Source: Brevundimonas sp. AAP58 (GTDB lineage Bacteria > Pseudomonadota > Alphaproteobacteria > Caulobacterales > Caulobacteraceae). From it: DNA of 64,000 bases. The first letter of the stretch is position 1. Every line of letters begins with the position of its first letter. Of this stretch, positions 50,578 through 58,963 are shown piece by piece. The position numbers and the translations under genes are program-made. The stretch spans positions 1 to 64,000 of the forward strand of contig NZ_LJHU01000058.1 of assembly GCF_001295975.1 (NCBI RefSeq). Reading direction: 5' to 3'. The notes below the pieces were generated by a model. That model was given only the letters and a program-made list of their open reading frames with translations, was not told the origin of the DNA and did no database searches.

Positions 50578-51344
50578 CCCCGACCCGCGTCCGCCTCGGC
50601 GTGAATATCGACCACGTCGCGACCGTTCGGAACGCGCGCGGCGGGACGTCGCCCGACCCGGTTCGCGCCGCGCGCGAGGCTCTGGCCACCGGGGCGGACG
50701 GCATCACGGCGCATCTGCGCGAGGATCGTCGGCACATCTCGGATGCCGACATCGACCACCTTTCGGCTGTGCTGCGCGAGCAGGAGCGACCGCTGAACCT
50801 CGAGATGGCCGTGACGCAGGAGATGCTGGCCATCGCCCTGCATCATCGGCCCCACGCCGTCTGCCTGGTGCCCGAGAAGCGCGAGGAGCGGACGACCGAG
50901 GGCGGGCTGGACGTTGTCGGCGGGCACAACTGGATCACCCCCTTCGTTGGCAAGCTGAACGAAGCAGGGGCGCGGGTGTCGCTGTTCATCGGGGCCGATC
51001 CGGCCCAGATCGAGGCGGCGCAGCGGACGGGTGCGGCGGTCGTCGAGCTGCACACAGGAGCCTACTGCGACGCCGTCCGCGAGGGGCGAGACGACGAGGC
51101 CGCCGCCGAGCTGGCCGTCCTGACCGCAGGGGCGGTTTATGCCCACGCCCTGGGCCTGGAGGTCCACGCGGGGCACGGCATCGACTACGACACTGTCGCA
51201 GCCGTCGCGGCGATCCCCCAGATCATGGAACTGAACATCGGCCATTTCCTGATCGGGGAGGCCATCTTCGTTGGACTGGGTCCGGCGATCGGGCGCATGC
51301 GCGAGCTGATGGACGAGGCTCGAGGGCTGGAGCCGACCGCGTGA
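50574..51344 (+). CDS. pdxJ: Pyridoxine 5'-phosphate synthase
   Basis: The final ring-closing step of pyridoxine phosphate synthesis. 256 residues, TIM barrel, with [15 protein letters not shown] at the N-terminus, [15 protein letters not shown] and [10 protein letters not shown]. It starts with GTG 50574 overlapping pyrE and is coupled to acpS by GTGA. Confidence 0.96.
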   Translation: MTPTRVRLGVNIDHVATVRNARGGTSPDPVRAAREALATGADGITAHLREDRRHISDADIDHLSAVLREQERPLNLEMAVTQEMLAIALHHRPHAVCLVPEKREERTTEGGLDVVGGHNWITPFVGKLNEAGARVSLFIGADPAQIEAAQRTGAAVVELHTGAYCDAVREGRDDEAAAELAVLTAGAVYAHALGLEVHAGHGIDYDTVAAVAAIPQIMELNIGHFLIGEAIFVGLGPAIGRMRELMDEARGLEPTA

Positions 51345-51742
51345 TCATCGGCGTCGGGGCCGACCTGTCCGACATCCGGCGTATCCAGGCGTCGCTCGAT
51401 CGGTTCGGCGACCGCTTCAAGAACCGCTGCTTCACTGAGCTGGAACGCAGACGCTCCGACCGCAAACCGGACGCGGCCTGGAGTTACGCCAAGCGATTCG
51501 CCGCCAAGGAGGCTTGCGCCAAGGCTCTGGGCACCGGCATGCGGCGCGACGTCTACTGGAAGGACATGGGCGTGGTGAACCTGCCGAGCGGCCAGCCGAC
51601 GCTGGCGCTGACCGGCCCGGCGGCGGCGCATCTGGCCCGGCTGACGCCGCCGGGGCACGAGGCGCGCATTCACCTGACGCTGTCGGACGAGCATCCCTAC
51701 GCACTCGCCTTCGTGGTGATCGAAGCCTTGCCGATGGCGTAA
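51341..51742 (+). CDS. acpS: Holo-[acyl-carrier-protein] synthase
   Basis: Transfers phosphopantetheine from CoA to acyl carrier protein. 133 residues with [13 protein letters not shown] and [19 protein letters not shown], the AcpS signatures. GTG 51341 overlaps the pdxJ stop. lepB starts about 60 bp downstream. Confidence 0.95.
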   Translation: MIIGVGADLSDIRRIQASLDRFGDRFKNRCFTELERRRSDRKPDAAWSYAKRFAAKEACAKALGTGMRRDVYWKDMGVVNLPSGQPTLALTGPAAAHLARLTPPGHEARIHLTLSDEHPYALAFVVIEALPMA

Positions 51743-51803
51743 TCGCGCTATACCCGTGCGCGCGACGATCAGACCGCGTTCGGCGGGCGGGGACAGCGAT
51801 TTC

Positions 51804-52970
51804 ATGGACGAAGAGCACAAGCGCGACGTGACGGAGGACTCCGAGCCGACCCCTGTCGAGACCCCGGACGCGCCCGTCGCCGAGCCTGCGGTCGATACCG
51901 GCGCCGGTGAGGTCGACGCCGCCGAAGCGGCCTTCGCGGCGTCCGAAAGCGGCACACCCGTGGAGCCAGACGCGCCGGTGGAGACCTCCCCTGCTGAAGC
52001 AGGACCGGCTGTGTCTGAACCTGAGGCCGCCGCCGCGGCGCCGGAGCCTGAGCCCGTTCAACCCGCCGCGCCCGAACCGGTTCTGGCCACCGCTGCCGCC
52101 GGGACCGTCGCCGCCGCCTCCCGTCCGATCTGGAGCGATCAGGGCGACGCGCCCTTCGACGACGGCGGCAAGAAGGAGAAGATCCCGCCCGCCGCCCGGG
52201 TGAAGGATGATGACGACGACGGTGGACGCTCCGCGGGGTCAGAGACGCTGGAGATCGTCAAGACCATCGTCGTCGCGCTGGCCATCGCCTTCGTGCTGCG
52301 GGTGCTGCTGTTCCAGCCCTTCACCATTCCGTCCGCCTCGATGGAGCCGAACCTCTACGAGGGCGACTACATCGTCGTATCCAAGTGGACCTACGGCTAT
52401 TCCAAGTATTCCTCGGGCCTGCCGATCAATCTGCCGCTCGGCGAAGGCCGGGTCTTTGGCCGCGCGCCGGAGCGCGGCGACATCGTGGTGTTCAAGCTGC
52501 CCCGCGATAATCGTACTGACTACATCAAGCGCGTCATCGGTCTGCCGGGCGACCGGGTCCAGATGATCGCTAATGTGCTGCACATCAACGGCCAGCCGGT
52601 GAACGACGTTGTCGTCAACCGCGGCGAGGTCGAAGACGTGTTCGGTCCGCGCTCGATGATCCAGGCGCGCGAGACCCTGCCGAACGGCCGCTCGTTCCTG
52701 ATTCAGGACTTCGGCCCGGGCGGCGATCTGGACGACACCCCAGTCTATGAGGTGCCGGCCGGCCACTACTTCATGATGGGCGACAACCGCGACAACTCCA
52801 TCGACAGCCGCGTTCAGGAGAGCGCCGGCGTCGGCCTGGTCCCGGAAGAGAACCTGGTCGGCAAGGCGGAGATCATCGCCTTCTCCTGGTCGCCGGGCGC
52901 CTCGCTGTTCAACCCGGTCAGCTGGTTCGCCAACGTCCGACCCAGCCGCTTCTTCCGCGTTCTGGATTGA
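51804..52970 (+). CDS. lepB: Signal peptidase I with a long acidic N-terminal extension
   Basis: Cleaves Sec and Tat signal peptides. 388 residues, much longer than the ~250-270 usual in alphaproteobacteria. The first ~148 are Glu/Ala/Pro-rich low-complexity sequence (EPEAAAAAPEPEPVQP) ending in an Asp run, predicted disordered and cytoplasmic. A membrane helix (151-170), catalytic Ser179 (TIPSASMEPNL), Lys242 (DYIKRVIGLPGD) and box E (MMGDNRDNSIDSR) follow. ATG 51804 is chosen over a GTG at 51756. It is coupled to rnc (TGATG). Confidence 0.93.
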   Translation: MDEEHKRDVTEDSEPTPVETPDAPVAEPAVDTGAGEVDAAEAAFAASESGTPVEPDAPVETSPAEAGPAVSEPEAAAAAPEPEPVQPAAPEPVLATAAAGTVAAASRPIWSDQGDAPFDDGGKKEKIPPAARVKDDDDDGGRSAGSETLEIVKTIVVALAIAFVLRVLLFQPFTIPSASMEPNLYEGDYIVVSKWTYGYSKYSSGLPINLPLGEGRVFGRAPERGDIVVFKLPRDNRTDYIKRVIGLPGDRVQMIANVLHINGQPVNDVVVNRGEVEDVFGPRSMIQARETLPNGRSFLIQDFGPGGDLDDTPVYEVPAGHYFMMGDNRDNSIDSRVQESAGVGLVPEENLVGKAEIIAFSWSPGASLFNPVSWFANVRPSRFFRVLD

Positions 52971-53683
52971 TGGCCAACGCCAGAGCCGAAGCCGTGGCCG
53001 CTCTGGTCGATCGGCTCGGCCACCGGTTCGCCGATGCCGCCCTGCTGGAGCGGGCCCTGACCCATTCCAGCGTGGGGGAGGGGGCCGACAAGGCTGCCGG
53101 CAAGCCCGCGCGCCATAACGAGCGGCTGGAGTTTCTGGGCGACCGGGTGCTGGGCCTGCTGGTCGCGGATCGTCTGCATTCCGAGTTTCCAGAGGCCGAC
53201 GAGGGCGAGTTGTCGTCGCGGCTGCACGCCCTGGTCGACAAACATGCCTGCGGGCGGGTGGGGGCGCGTCTGGGCGTCGGTCCCGCCATGCGCCTCTCGC
53301 CCGGCGAGACCAAGACCGGCGGCCGTCGCAAGGAAGGCGTCGTGGCCGACGCGGTCGAGGCCATCCTGGCGGCTGTCTGGCTTGACGGCGGCATAGAGGC
53401 GGCGCGGCGGGTGTTCGAACGGGCCTGGGCCGAGGAGCTGGCCGCGCCCGCGCCGCGCGCGCTGAACAATCCGAAGTCGGCGTTGCAGGAGTGGTCGCAA
53501 GGGGCCGGACGGCCGCTGCCGACCTATCGCGTGGTGGGCCAGACCGGCTCGGATCATGCACCGACCTTCACCGTCGAGGTGTCGATCCCCGGTGTGGAGC
53601 CCTTGACCGCGCAGGGACGTTCGCGTCAGGACGCGGAGAAGGCGGCGGCGACCGCCCTGCTGAAACGTGAAGGCGTGATTTGA
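52970..53683 (+). CDS. rnc: Ribonuclease III
   Basis: Cleaves double-stranded RNA in rRNA processing. 237 residues, with the nuclease signature ERLEFLGDRVLGLLVADRL, the second acidic site VVADAVEAILAAVWLDGG and a C-terminal dsRNA-binding domain (NPKSALQEWSQGAGRPLPTY). ATG 52970 shares a base with the lepB stop. era overlaps its end. Confidence 0.95.
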   Translation: MANARAEAVAALVDRLGHRFADAALLERALTHSSVGEGADKAAGKPARHNERLEFLGDRVLGLLVADRLHSEFPEADEGELSSRLHALVDKHACGRVGARLGVGPAMRLSPGETKTGGRRKEGVVADAVEAILAAVWLDGGIEAARRVFERAWAEELAAPAPRALNNPKSALQEWSQGAGRPLPTYRVVGQTGSDHAPTFTVEVSIPGVEPLTAQGRSRQDAEKAAATALLKREGVI

Positions 53684-54627
53684 CCGAGACCCCTCAGACC
53701 CGCGCGGGCTTCGCCGCCATCATCGGCGCGCCGAACGCGGGCAAGTCCACGCTCGTCAACCGCCTGACCGGATCCAAGGTGTCGATCGTCACCCAGAAGG
53801 TGCAGACGACGCGGTTCCCCGTGCGCGGCATCGCCATGCACGGGAACGCCCAGATCGTTCTGGTCGACACGCCCGGCGTCTTCACGCCGCGCCGTCGGCT
53901 GGACCGGGCCATGGTCGCCTCGGCCTGGGCGGGAGCGGATGACGCCGACGTGGTGGTGCATCTGGTCGACGCCGCCTCCCACATCGCCTCGGACGGCAAG
54001 GAGGGCTCGGCCGCGGACCGCAAGTCGGCCGAGGACACCGAGACCATCATCGCCAACCTGAAGGCGACCGGCACCAAGGTCATCCTGGCGCTGAACAAGA
54101 TCGACGGGATGCGCCGCGACACCCTGCTGGCGCTGTCGCAGGCGCTGTTCGACACGGGCGTATACAGCGAGGTCTTCATGATCTCGGCCCTGTCCGGAGA
54201 CGGGGTCGACGACCTGAAGACGCTGCTGGCTTTGGCCATGCCGGAGGGGCCGTGGCTCTATCCGGAGGACCAGTCGGCCGACGTGCCGCTGCGGGTGCTG
54301 GCGGCCGAGATCACGCGCGAGAAGGTCTATCTGCGCGTCCACGAGGAGCTGCCGTATTCGGCGGCGGTCGAGACCACGGCCTTCGACGAGAAGGCCGACG
54401 GCTCGGCCCGGATCGAACAGACCATCTATGTCGAGCGCGAGAGCCAGAGGCCCATCGTGCTGGGCAAGGGCGGCCAGACACTGAAATGGATTGGCCAGAA
54501 GTCGCGCGAGGAGCTGACCGAGCTGCTGGACCGGCCGGTGCACCTGTTCTTGACCGTCAAGGTCGATCCGAAGTGGCAGGACAGCCGGGCGCTCTACGCC
54601 CAGTTCGGGCTGGAGTTCGACGTCTAG
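53680..54627 (+). CDS. era: GTPase Era
   Basis: Assembles the 30S ribosomal subunit by binding 16S rRNA. 315 residues with G1 GAPNAGKSTLVNRLTG, G3 DTPG, G4 NKID and a C-terminal KH domain (VLGKGGQTLKWIGQKSREEL). It starts with TTG 53680 overlapping the rnc stop (TTGA). recO, its usual next gene, is displaced about 4.3 kb downstream by accessory genes. Confidence 0.95.
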   Translation: MTETPQTRAGFAAIIGAPNAGKSTLVNRLTGSKVSIVTQKVQTTRFPVRGIAMHGNAQIVLVDTPGVFTPRRRLDRAMVASAWAGADDADVVVHLVDAASHIASDGKEGSAADRKSAEDTETIIANLKATGTKVILALNKIDGMRRDTLLALSQALFDTGVYSEVFMISALSGDGVDDLKTLLALAMPEGPWLYPEDQSADVPLRVLAAEITREKVYLRVHEELPYSAAVETTAFDEKADGSARIEQTIYVERESQRPIVLGKGGQTLKWIGQKSREELTELLDRPVHLFLTVKVDPKWQDSRALYAQFGLEFDV

Positions 54628-54628
54628 G

Positions 54629-55864
54629 GTGTTCCAGGTTCCGCGTGACGCCGGGAACCACCCCCGGCTCTTCCTCGCCGTTGTCGCCCTGATCGGGCTG
54701 CTGCTGCTCGGCGCCGTCGCGGCCATCGCCGTGACCGTCAGCGCGCCTGAGCGGCTGGCCGAAAGCACCGCGCCTGTCCTGCCGCCGCGCCCGCCGGTCG
54801 TCGTTGTCGATGCCCTGCCGCAGTTGTCCGCCCGCCTGCGCCGCGAGGCGGACGCCGGACGCTTCATGGGCGGGGTGCTGGTGGCACGCGGTGACGAGGT
54901 GCTGTTCCGTCAGGTCTATGGCGTCGCGGACGCCGACACCGGTCAGCCCCTGACCCTGTCGTCGAAGTTCCGACTGGCCAGCATTTCCAAGCAGTTCACG
55001 GCTGTTGCTGTCCTGAAACTGCAGGACGACGGCAAGCTGTCGGTCGACGATCTGGTGTGCCGCTGGATCCAGCCCTGCCCGGCGGCCTGGGCGCCGCTGC
55101 GGATCCATCACCTGATCTCGCACACCTCTGGAATCCCGGACCTGATGCAGCGGCCCGGCTGGGGCGTGCGTCGGACGACACCGGCCACCATGGCCGAGCT
55201 GACGGCGGATTCAGCGACCTATCGGCTGTCGTTCGTTCCGGGCGAGGAGCTTCGGTACAACAACGCGGGGTTCAATCTGGCGGCCGACATCGTCGAGCGT
55301 GCTTCGGGACAGGCATTCGGGGACTACCTCCACACAACCTTCTTCGAACCGCTGGGCATGGCCGACACCGGTCTCGGCGACGCGTCCGATCTCGTCGCGG
55401 GCCACGCCAACTTCCCCGGAGGCCTGACGCCGCAACGCCAGCCGAACGTCTCCATCATCCCGGGCGCGGGCGCGCTCTATTCGACGCTGGACGACATGCT
55501 GGTCTGGAGCCGGGCGCTGCATGGCGGGCGACTGCTGTCGGCCGAGAGCTACGCCGCCATGGTCGCGGATCATGCGCCTCCGGATCAGGGGCCGGAGCGG
55601 GGGCGGGTGCGACGCATCTGGGGGTATGGCGTCATGGCCAACCGGCTGGGCCGCCGCGTCAGCCCCGGCTTCGACGACATCCAGGTCTATCACACGGGCA
55701 GCTGGTCGGGGTTCCGCAACCTGATGAGCTGGCAGCCGGGCGGGCAGGTGACGGTCGTTGTCCTGACCAACAACTACCACCAGCAGGAACAGGTGTTCCT
55801 GACCACCCAGCAGGCGATGGCCGAGGCCCTGGGGCGGCCGTTCCCGACCGCCATGGTCCGTTAG
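54629..55864 (+). CDS. Membrane-anchored serine hydrolase (class C beta-lactamase family)
   Basis: 411 residues. An N-terminal membrane anchor (about 13-37) is followed by a serine beta-lactamase-like fold with SxxK S118-I-S-K121, the YNN motif in LRYNNAGFNLAADIVERASG and the HTG variant of the third motif (YHTGSWSGFRNL). Such proteins are usually esterases, D-aminopeptidases or peptidoglycan-related enzymes; resistance is not implied. The GTG start is one base after the era stop. It belongs to the accessory block between era and recO. Confidence 0.85.
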   Translation: MFQVPRDAGNHPRLFLAVVALIGLLLLGAVAAIAVTVSAPERLAESTAPVLPPRPPVVVVDALPQLSARLRREADAGRFMGGVLVARGDEVLFRQVYGVADADTGQPLTLSSKFRLASISKQFTAVAVLKLQDDGKLSVDDLVCRWIQPCPAAWAPLRIHHLISHTSGIPDLMQRPGWGVRRTTPATMAELTADSATYRLSFVPGEELRYNNAGFNLAADIVERASGQAFGDYLHTTFFEPLGMADTGLGDASDLVAGHANFPGGLTPQRQPNVSIIPGAGALYSTLDDMLVWSRALHGGRLLSAESYAAMVADHAPPDQGPERGRVRRIWGYGVMANRLGRRVSPGFDDIQVYHTGSWSGFRNLMSWQPGGQVTVVVLTNNYHQQEQVFLTTQQAMAEALGRPFPTAMVR

Positions 55865-56520
55865 CCTTCTCGGCGCATCCGCTCCTGCCGCGCCTGCTCA
55901 CGGTCGTTCTGGACCTGGGGCGCGATGGCGGCGGTCTCGACAGAACCGGCGGGGACATAGCGGCTGCAGATGACGCCCGAGGGGGAGTGTCGCGTCTCCG
56001 TCATTCGCCAGGCAGTGGCGGCGACCCCGTCGCGGAACAGCCGCTTGCCCTGACCCAGCACGATCGGAAAGACCATCAGGGTGATCTCGTCGATCACGTC
56101 CGCCGCCAGTAGCGCCTGCGCCAGCTGGCCGCTGCCCTGGACCAGCAGATCGCGGTCGCCAGAGCTCTTCAGCCGACGCACCGCCTCGCCGGGGTCCCCC
56201 TCCAGCCTGTGGCTGTTGGCCCAGGTCAGGGGCGTGTCCGGGCCCGCGACGACGAATTTGTCGATGGCGTTGAAGGTTCGGCCGATCTCGTCGTCCTGCT
56301 CGGGCCAGTGGGCGGCGAAGATCTCATAGGTCCTTCGGCCCAGCAGGAGGTCGTAGTCGCGGCCGATCCAGCCCTCCATCATCTCGCCGACGGTCTCGTC
56401 GAAATGGGGCGCCAGCCAGCCGCCGTAAGGGAAGCCGCCGGTCCAGTCCTCCGTCGGACCGCCGGGGGCCTGCACGACCCCGTCTATCGTCAGGAAGGTG
56501 GAGAGGCGAACCTTGCGCAT
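55861..56520 (-). CDS. Dihydrofolate reductase family protein (RibD C-terminal-like)
   Basis: 219 residues of the RibD_C/DHFR-like fold: RKVRLSTFLTIDGVVQAPGG, DYDLLLGRRTYEIFAAHWP, FVVAGPDTPLTWANSHRLEGD and DEITLMVFPIVLGQGKRLF. Such proteins are NADPH-dependent reductases of unknown substrate, not folate enzymes. ATG 56520 lies two bases after the VOC gene stop. It is the last gene of the ArsR-headed operon; its 3' end overlaps the convergent hydrolase by four bases. Confidence 0.85.
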   Translation of the reverse strand: MRKVRLSTFLTIDGVVQAPGGPTEDWTGGFPYGGWLAPHFDETVGEMMEGWIGRDYDLLLGRRTYEIFAAHWPEQDDEIGRTFNAIDKFVVAGPDTPLTWANSHRLEGDPGEAVRRLKSSGDRDLLVQGSGQLAQALLAADVIDEITLMVFPIVLGQGKRLFRDGVAATAWRMTETRHSPSGVICSRYVPAGSVETAAIAPQVQNDREQARQERMRREG

Positions 56521-56522
56521 GG

Positions 56523-56966
56523 TCAGCCCCGACCGGGCGCCCAGCCCTCGGCCGGAATGGTGTTGACCATCCAGGGGATGCCGAACCTGTCCGTCAGGTT
56601 GCCGTAGCCGGGCGACCAAAAGGTTTCTGAGAAGTCCATTCCGACCTTGCCGCCTTCGGCCAGGGCGCGGAACACGCGGCGGCCCTGCTCGATGTCGTCG
56701 GTATGGTAGGTGACGTCGAACCCGTTCTTGGGCTTGTCGATGTTGGGTGCCCACTCGGTGTCCATGTCGGCCCCCATGATCGCCTGATCGCCGACCTCCA
56801 GCCAGCAGTGCATCAGCCAGTCCTTGTAGTGCGGCGGCACCGGCATGTCCGGCGGGCCGTCGCCGTAGGGTAGGGCGGCGGTGATCTTGCCGCCCAATAC
56901 CTCGGCGTAGAACTCGAACGCGGCTCGGCATTCGCCCCTGAAACTCAGGCTCGTCACGATCTTCAT
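56523..56966 (-). CDS. VOC family protein (PhnB/glyoxalase-like)
   Basis: 147 residues of the PhnB-type VOC fold: SLSFRGECRAAFEFYAEVLGGK, HCWLEVGDQAIMGAD and WSPGYGNLTDRFGIPWMVN. It often accompanies ArsR/SRPBCC operons and has no assigned substrate. It lies 24 bases downstream of a SRPBCC gene and two bases upstream of the reductase gene. Confidence 0.88.
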   Translation of the reverse strand: MKIVTSLSFRGECRAAFEFYAEVLGGKITAALPYGDGPPDMPVPPHYKDWLMHCWLEVGDQAIMGADMDTEWAPNIDKPKNGFDVTYHTDDIEQGRRVFRALAEGGKVGMDFSETFWSPGYGNLTDRFGIPWMVNTIPAEGWAPGRG

Positions 56967-56990
56967 GGTCGTCTCTCCCTTCTGTTCGAT

Positions 56991-57479
56991 TCAGTCCGGG
57001 TTGGCGGCCAGCCAGGCCTCCAGCCGGTCCAGCGTGGAGTTCCAGCCATATTCGTGGCCGGTCAGGCTGCGTTCGGACTTCAGGCCCTCGTGGGTGAAGT
57101 CCATGCGGGTGCGGCCGTCGTCGGTCTCATGCAGGACGACGGTGACCAGGGTGTCGGCCGGCGGGCCGTCCTCGTGGCTCTCGTCCCAGCGGAAGGTGAA
57201 GACCAGCCGTTCGGGCTCCACGATCTCGCGGTAGTGGCCGCCCTGCCAGAGGTCCTCGCCGGTCTCGACCGAGCGCAGGCAGGCGCGCCATTCGCCGCCG
57301 ACGCGCAGATCGTTGAAGCCCTCGACCATCGGCCAGTCGGTGGGGCCCATCCAGTTCACTCGCATCTCCGGCCGCGTCCAGGCCATCCAGACCAGGGCGC
57401 GCGGGGCGTCGAAGGTGCGCGTCAGGTCCAGCCGGTGGGGCAGGAGCGTCGGCAGCTCAGGGAGGGAGACAGCACTCAT
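56991..57479 (-). CDS. SRPBCC (AHSA1-like) protein, second of a pair
   Basis: 162 residues of the Activator-of-Hsp90-ATPase-like START fold: LTRTFDAPRALVWMAWTRPEMRVNWMGP, YREIVEPERLVFTFRWD and HEGLKSERSLTGHEYGWNSTLDRLE. These are small hydrophobic-ligand pockets regulated with ArsR repressors. Its start is one base after the preceding SRPBCC gene stop. The ligand is unknown. Confidence 0.88.
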   Translation of the reverse strand: MSAVSLPELPTLLPHRLDLTRTFDAPRALVWMAWTRPEMRVNWMGPTDWPMVEGFNDLRVGGEWRACLRSVETGEDLWQGGHYREIVEPERLVFTFRWDESHEDGPPADTLVTVVLHETDDGRTRMDFTHEGLKSERSLTGHEYGWNSTLDRLEAWLAANPD

Positions 57480-57480
57480 C

Positions 57481-57984
57481 TCAGAGGCTCGGCAGCAGGG
57501 CGTTCAGCTGGTCGGCCACCGTGCCCCAGCCCTCGTGGAAGCCCATCGCCTCGTGCTGCTTCATGCTCTCTTCCGACCAATGCCGCGCGGTGGCGACGTA
57601 GCGCGTCTTGCCGTCAGGCAGCGGCGTCAGGACAATCTCGGCGACCATGAAGGGCAGGCCCGCGGGCATCCAACCCTTCACAAAGGCGTCGGTCGTGATC
57701 CAGCGGCGATGGGTTTCGACCAGCAGGAAGACGCCGTCGTTGGGCATCACCTCCCCGTCGGGACCGTGCATGGTGAAGGCGAAGCGGCCCCCGACCTCGG
57801 GTTCGATCACTGCGTCCGAGATGGTCCACGGCTTGGGGCAGAACCATTGGGACAGGATCTCCGGCGTCATGAACGCCTTCCAGATTTTCTCCGGCGTCCC
57901 GTTCAGCACGCGCTCCAGCACCAGGGCATGGGTGTGCGCACCGGTCGCATGGCAGGGGTCGATGGTCTCAGTTTCGCGGGCCAC
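57481..57984 (-). CDS. SRPBCC (AHSA1-like) protein, first of a pair
   Basis: 167 residues of the same fold: LVLERVLNGTPEKIWKAFMTPEILSQWFCPKPWTI, GGRFAFTMHGPDG and HWSEESMKQHEAMGFHEGWGTVADQL. Its start lies inside the end of the arsR gene (17-bp overlap), so it is translationally coupled to the repressor. Confidence 0.88.
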   Translation of the reverse strand: MARETETIDPCHATGAHTHALVLERVLNGTPEKIWKAFMTPEILSQWFCPKPWTISDAVIEPEVGGRFAFTMHGPDGEVMPNDGVFLLVETHRRWITTDAFVKGWMPAGLPFMVAEIVLTPLPDGKTRYVATARHWSEESMKQHEAMGFHEGWGTVADQLNALLPSL

Positions 57985-58315
57985 GAGGGTCTCCCTTTTG
58001 AATCTTGCTCAGGTAGGCGTCGAGGCGGTCGAAGCTGGTCTCCCAGTACCGCCGATAATGTTCGAGCCACTCGGCCATGCCCTTCAGGCCCATCGGCTCC
58101 AGCCTGGCAGGGCGCCACTGGGCCTCCTTGCCGCGCGTGATCAGACCAGCCTTCTCAAGCACTTTCAGATGCTTGGAGACTGCAGCCAAACTCATGGCAA
58201 AGGGTTGAGCCAGGTCATTGACGCTGGCCTCGCCCTCGGTCAGCCGCGCCAGGATGGCCCGACGGGTCGGGTCGGCGAGGGCGGAGAACTTGGCGGAGAG
58301 GTCGTCGGTCTGCAT
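57968..58315 (-). CDS. ArsR-family transcriptional repressor
   Basis: 115 residues with the winged helix-turn-helix FSALADPTRRAILARLTEGEASVNDLAQPFAMSLAAVSKHLKVLEKAGLI. It contains no cysteine at all, so the metal-sensing sites of ArsR/SmtB are absent and it must respond to another signal or none. It heads the operon SRPBCC-SRPBCC-VOC-reductase, and a perfect dyad lies just upstream of its start. Confidence 0.9.
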   Translation of the reverse strand: MQTDDLSAKFSALADPTRRAILARLTEGEASVNDLAQPFAMSLAAVSKHLKVLEKAGLITRGKEAQWRPARLEPMGLKGMAEWLEHYRRYWETSFDRLDAYLSKIQKGDPRGPRN

Positions 58316-58329
58316 GACAGGGCTTTGCG

Positions 58330-58347
58330 TTTAACCAGACGGTTAAA
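58330..58347. promoter_or_regulatory. Perfect dyad TTTAACC-AGAC-GGTTAAA upstream of arsR (candidate operator)
   Basis: Two 7-bp arms with a 4-bp spacer sit 15 bases upstream of the arsR start codon, where an autoregulated ArsR repressor would bind. AT-rich arms stand out in this GC-rich DNA. Binding by the adjacent ArsR is inference. Confidence 0.7.
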
Positions 58348-58513
58348 TACTGTGTCTGGTAAGATTTGTCAACCGCCCAGTTGAATACGGGTCAGCGAAG
58401 TCGTGCCCCCACCGCCGTTTGGCGGTGGCCAATGCGCGCCAGCCCAAGACCTTCCCGGTTCCGGAAACCGACGACCAGGCGTAAGTCGGACTGTCAAACC
58501 ACGGAGCGATCCC

Positions 58514-58963
58514 ATGTTCGCCGCCATCTTCGCCACCTTGCTGCTACAGTCCTCACAGGAGGCCGAGGTGGCCGCTGTGCTGGACCGCTTGAATGCAGCC
58601 TCGACGGCTGCGGACGGGGAGGCCTACTTCGCCCAGTTCACGCCGGATGCCCGGTTCGTCGGTACAGATGCGACCGAGCACTGGACGCTGCCCGAGTTCC
58701 GCGCCTACGCGGCCCCGGTGTTCGCGCGTGGGCGTGGCTGGTCCTATCCGGCGACCGAGCGGACGATCACCATCGCACCCATCGGCTGCCGCTGCATTGC
58801 CTGGTTCGAGGAGAAGCTATTGAACGCCAGTTATGGCGAGACACGCGGCTCGGGCGTGCTGCGCCTGACTGAGGATGGCTGGAAGATCGAGCAGTACGTC
58901 CTGTCCTTCGCTGTGCCCAATGATCGCGCCGATGCGGTCGTCGAGGTCATCAAGGGCGAGTGA
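58514..58963 (+). CDS. NTF2-like (SnoaL/DUF4440-type) protein
   Basis: 149 residues. A short hydrophobic N-terminus (MFAAIFATLLLQSS) that may be a signal peptide is followed by a cone-shaped NTF2-like domain: EAEVAAVLDRLNAASTAADGEAYFAQFTPDARFVGTDATEHW and ITIAPIGCRCIAWFEEKL. Function is unknown; such proteins bind or alter small ligands. ATG 58514 is used. Its stop overlaps the recO start, although it is probably an accessory insertion upstream of recO. Confidence 0.8.
   Translation: MFAAIFATLLLQSSQEAEVAAVLDRLNAASTAADGEAYFAQFTPDARFVGTDATEHWTLPEFRAYAAPVFARGRGWSYPATERTITIAPIGCRCIAWFEEKLLNASYGETRGSGVLRLTEDGWKIEQYVLSFAVPNDRADAVVEVIKGE

Noticed and set aside
54629-55864. The serine hydrolase as a beta-lactamase resistance gene.
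   Set aside because: Only the general SxxK and YxN fold motifs are present; a long membrane anchor and the sequence context suggest another hydrolase.
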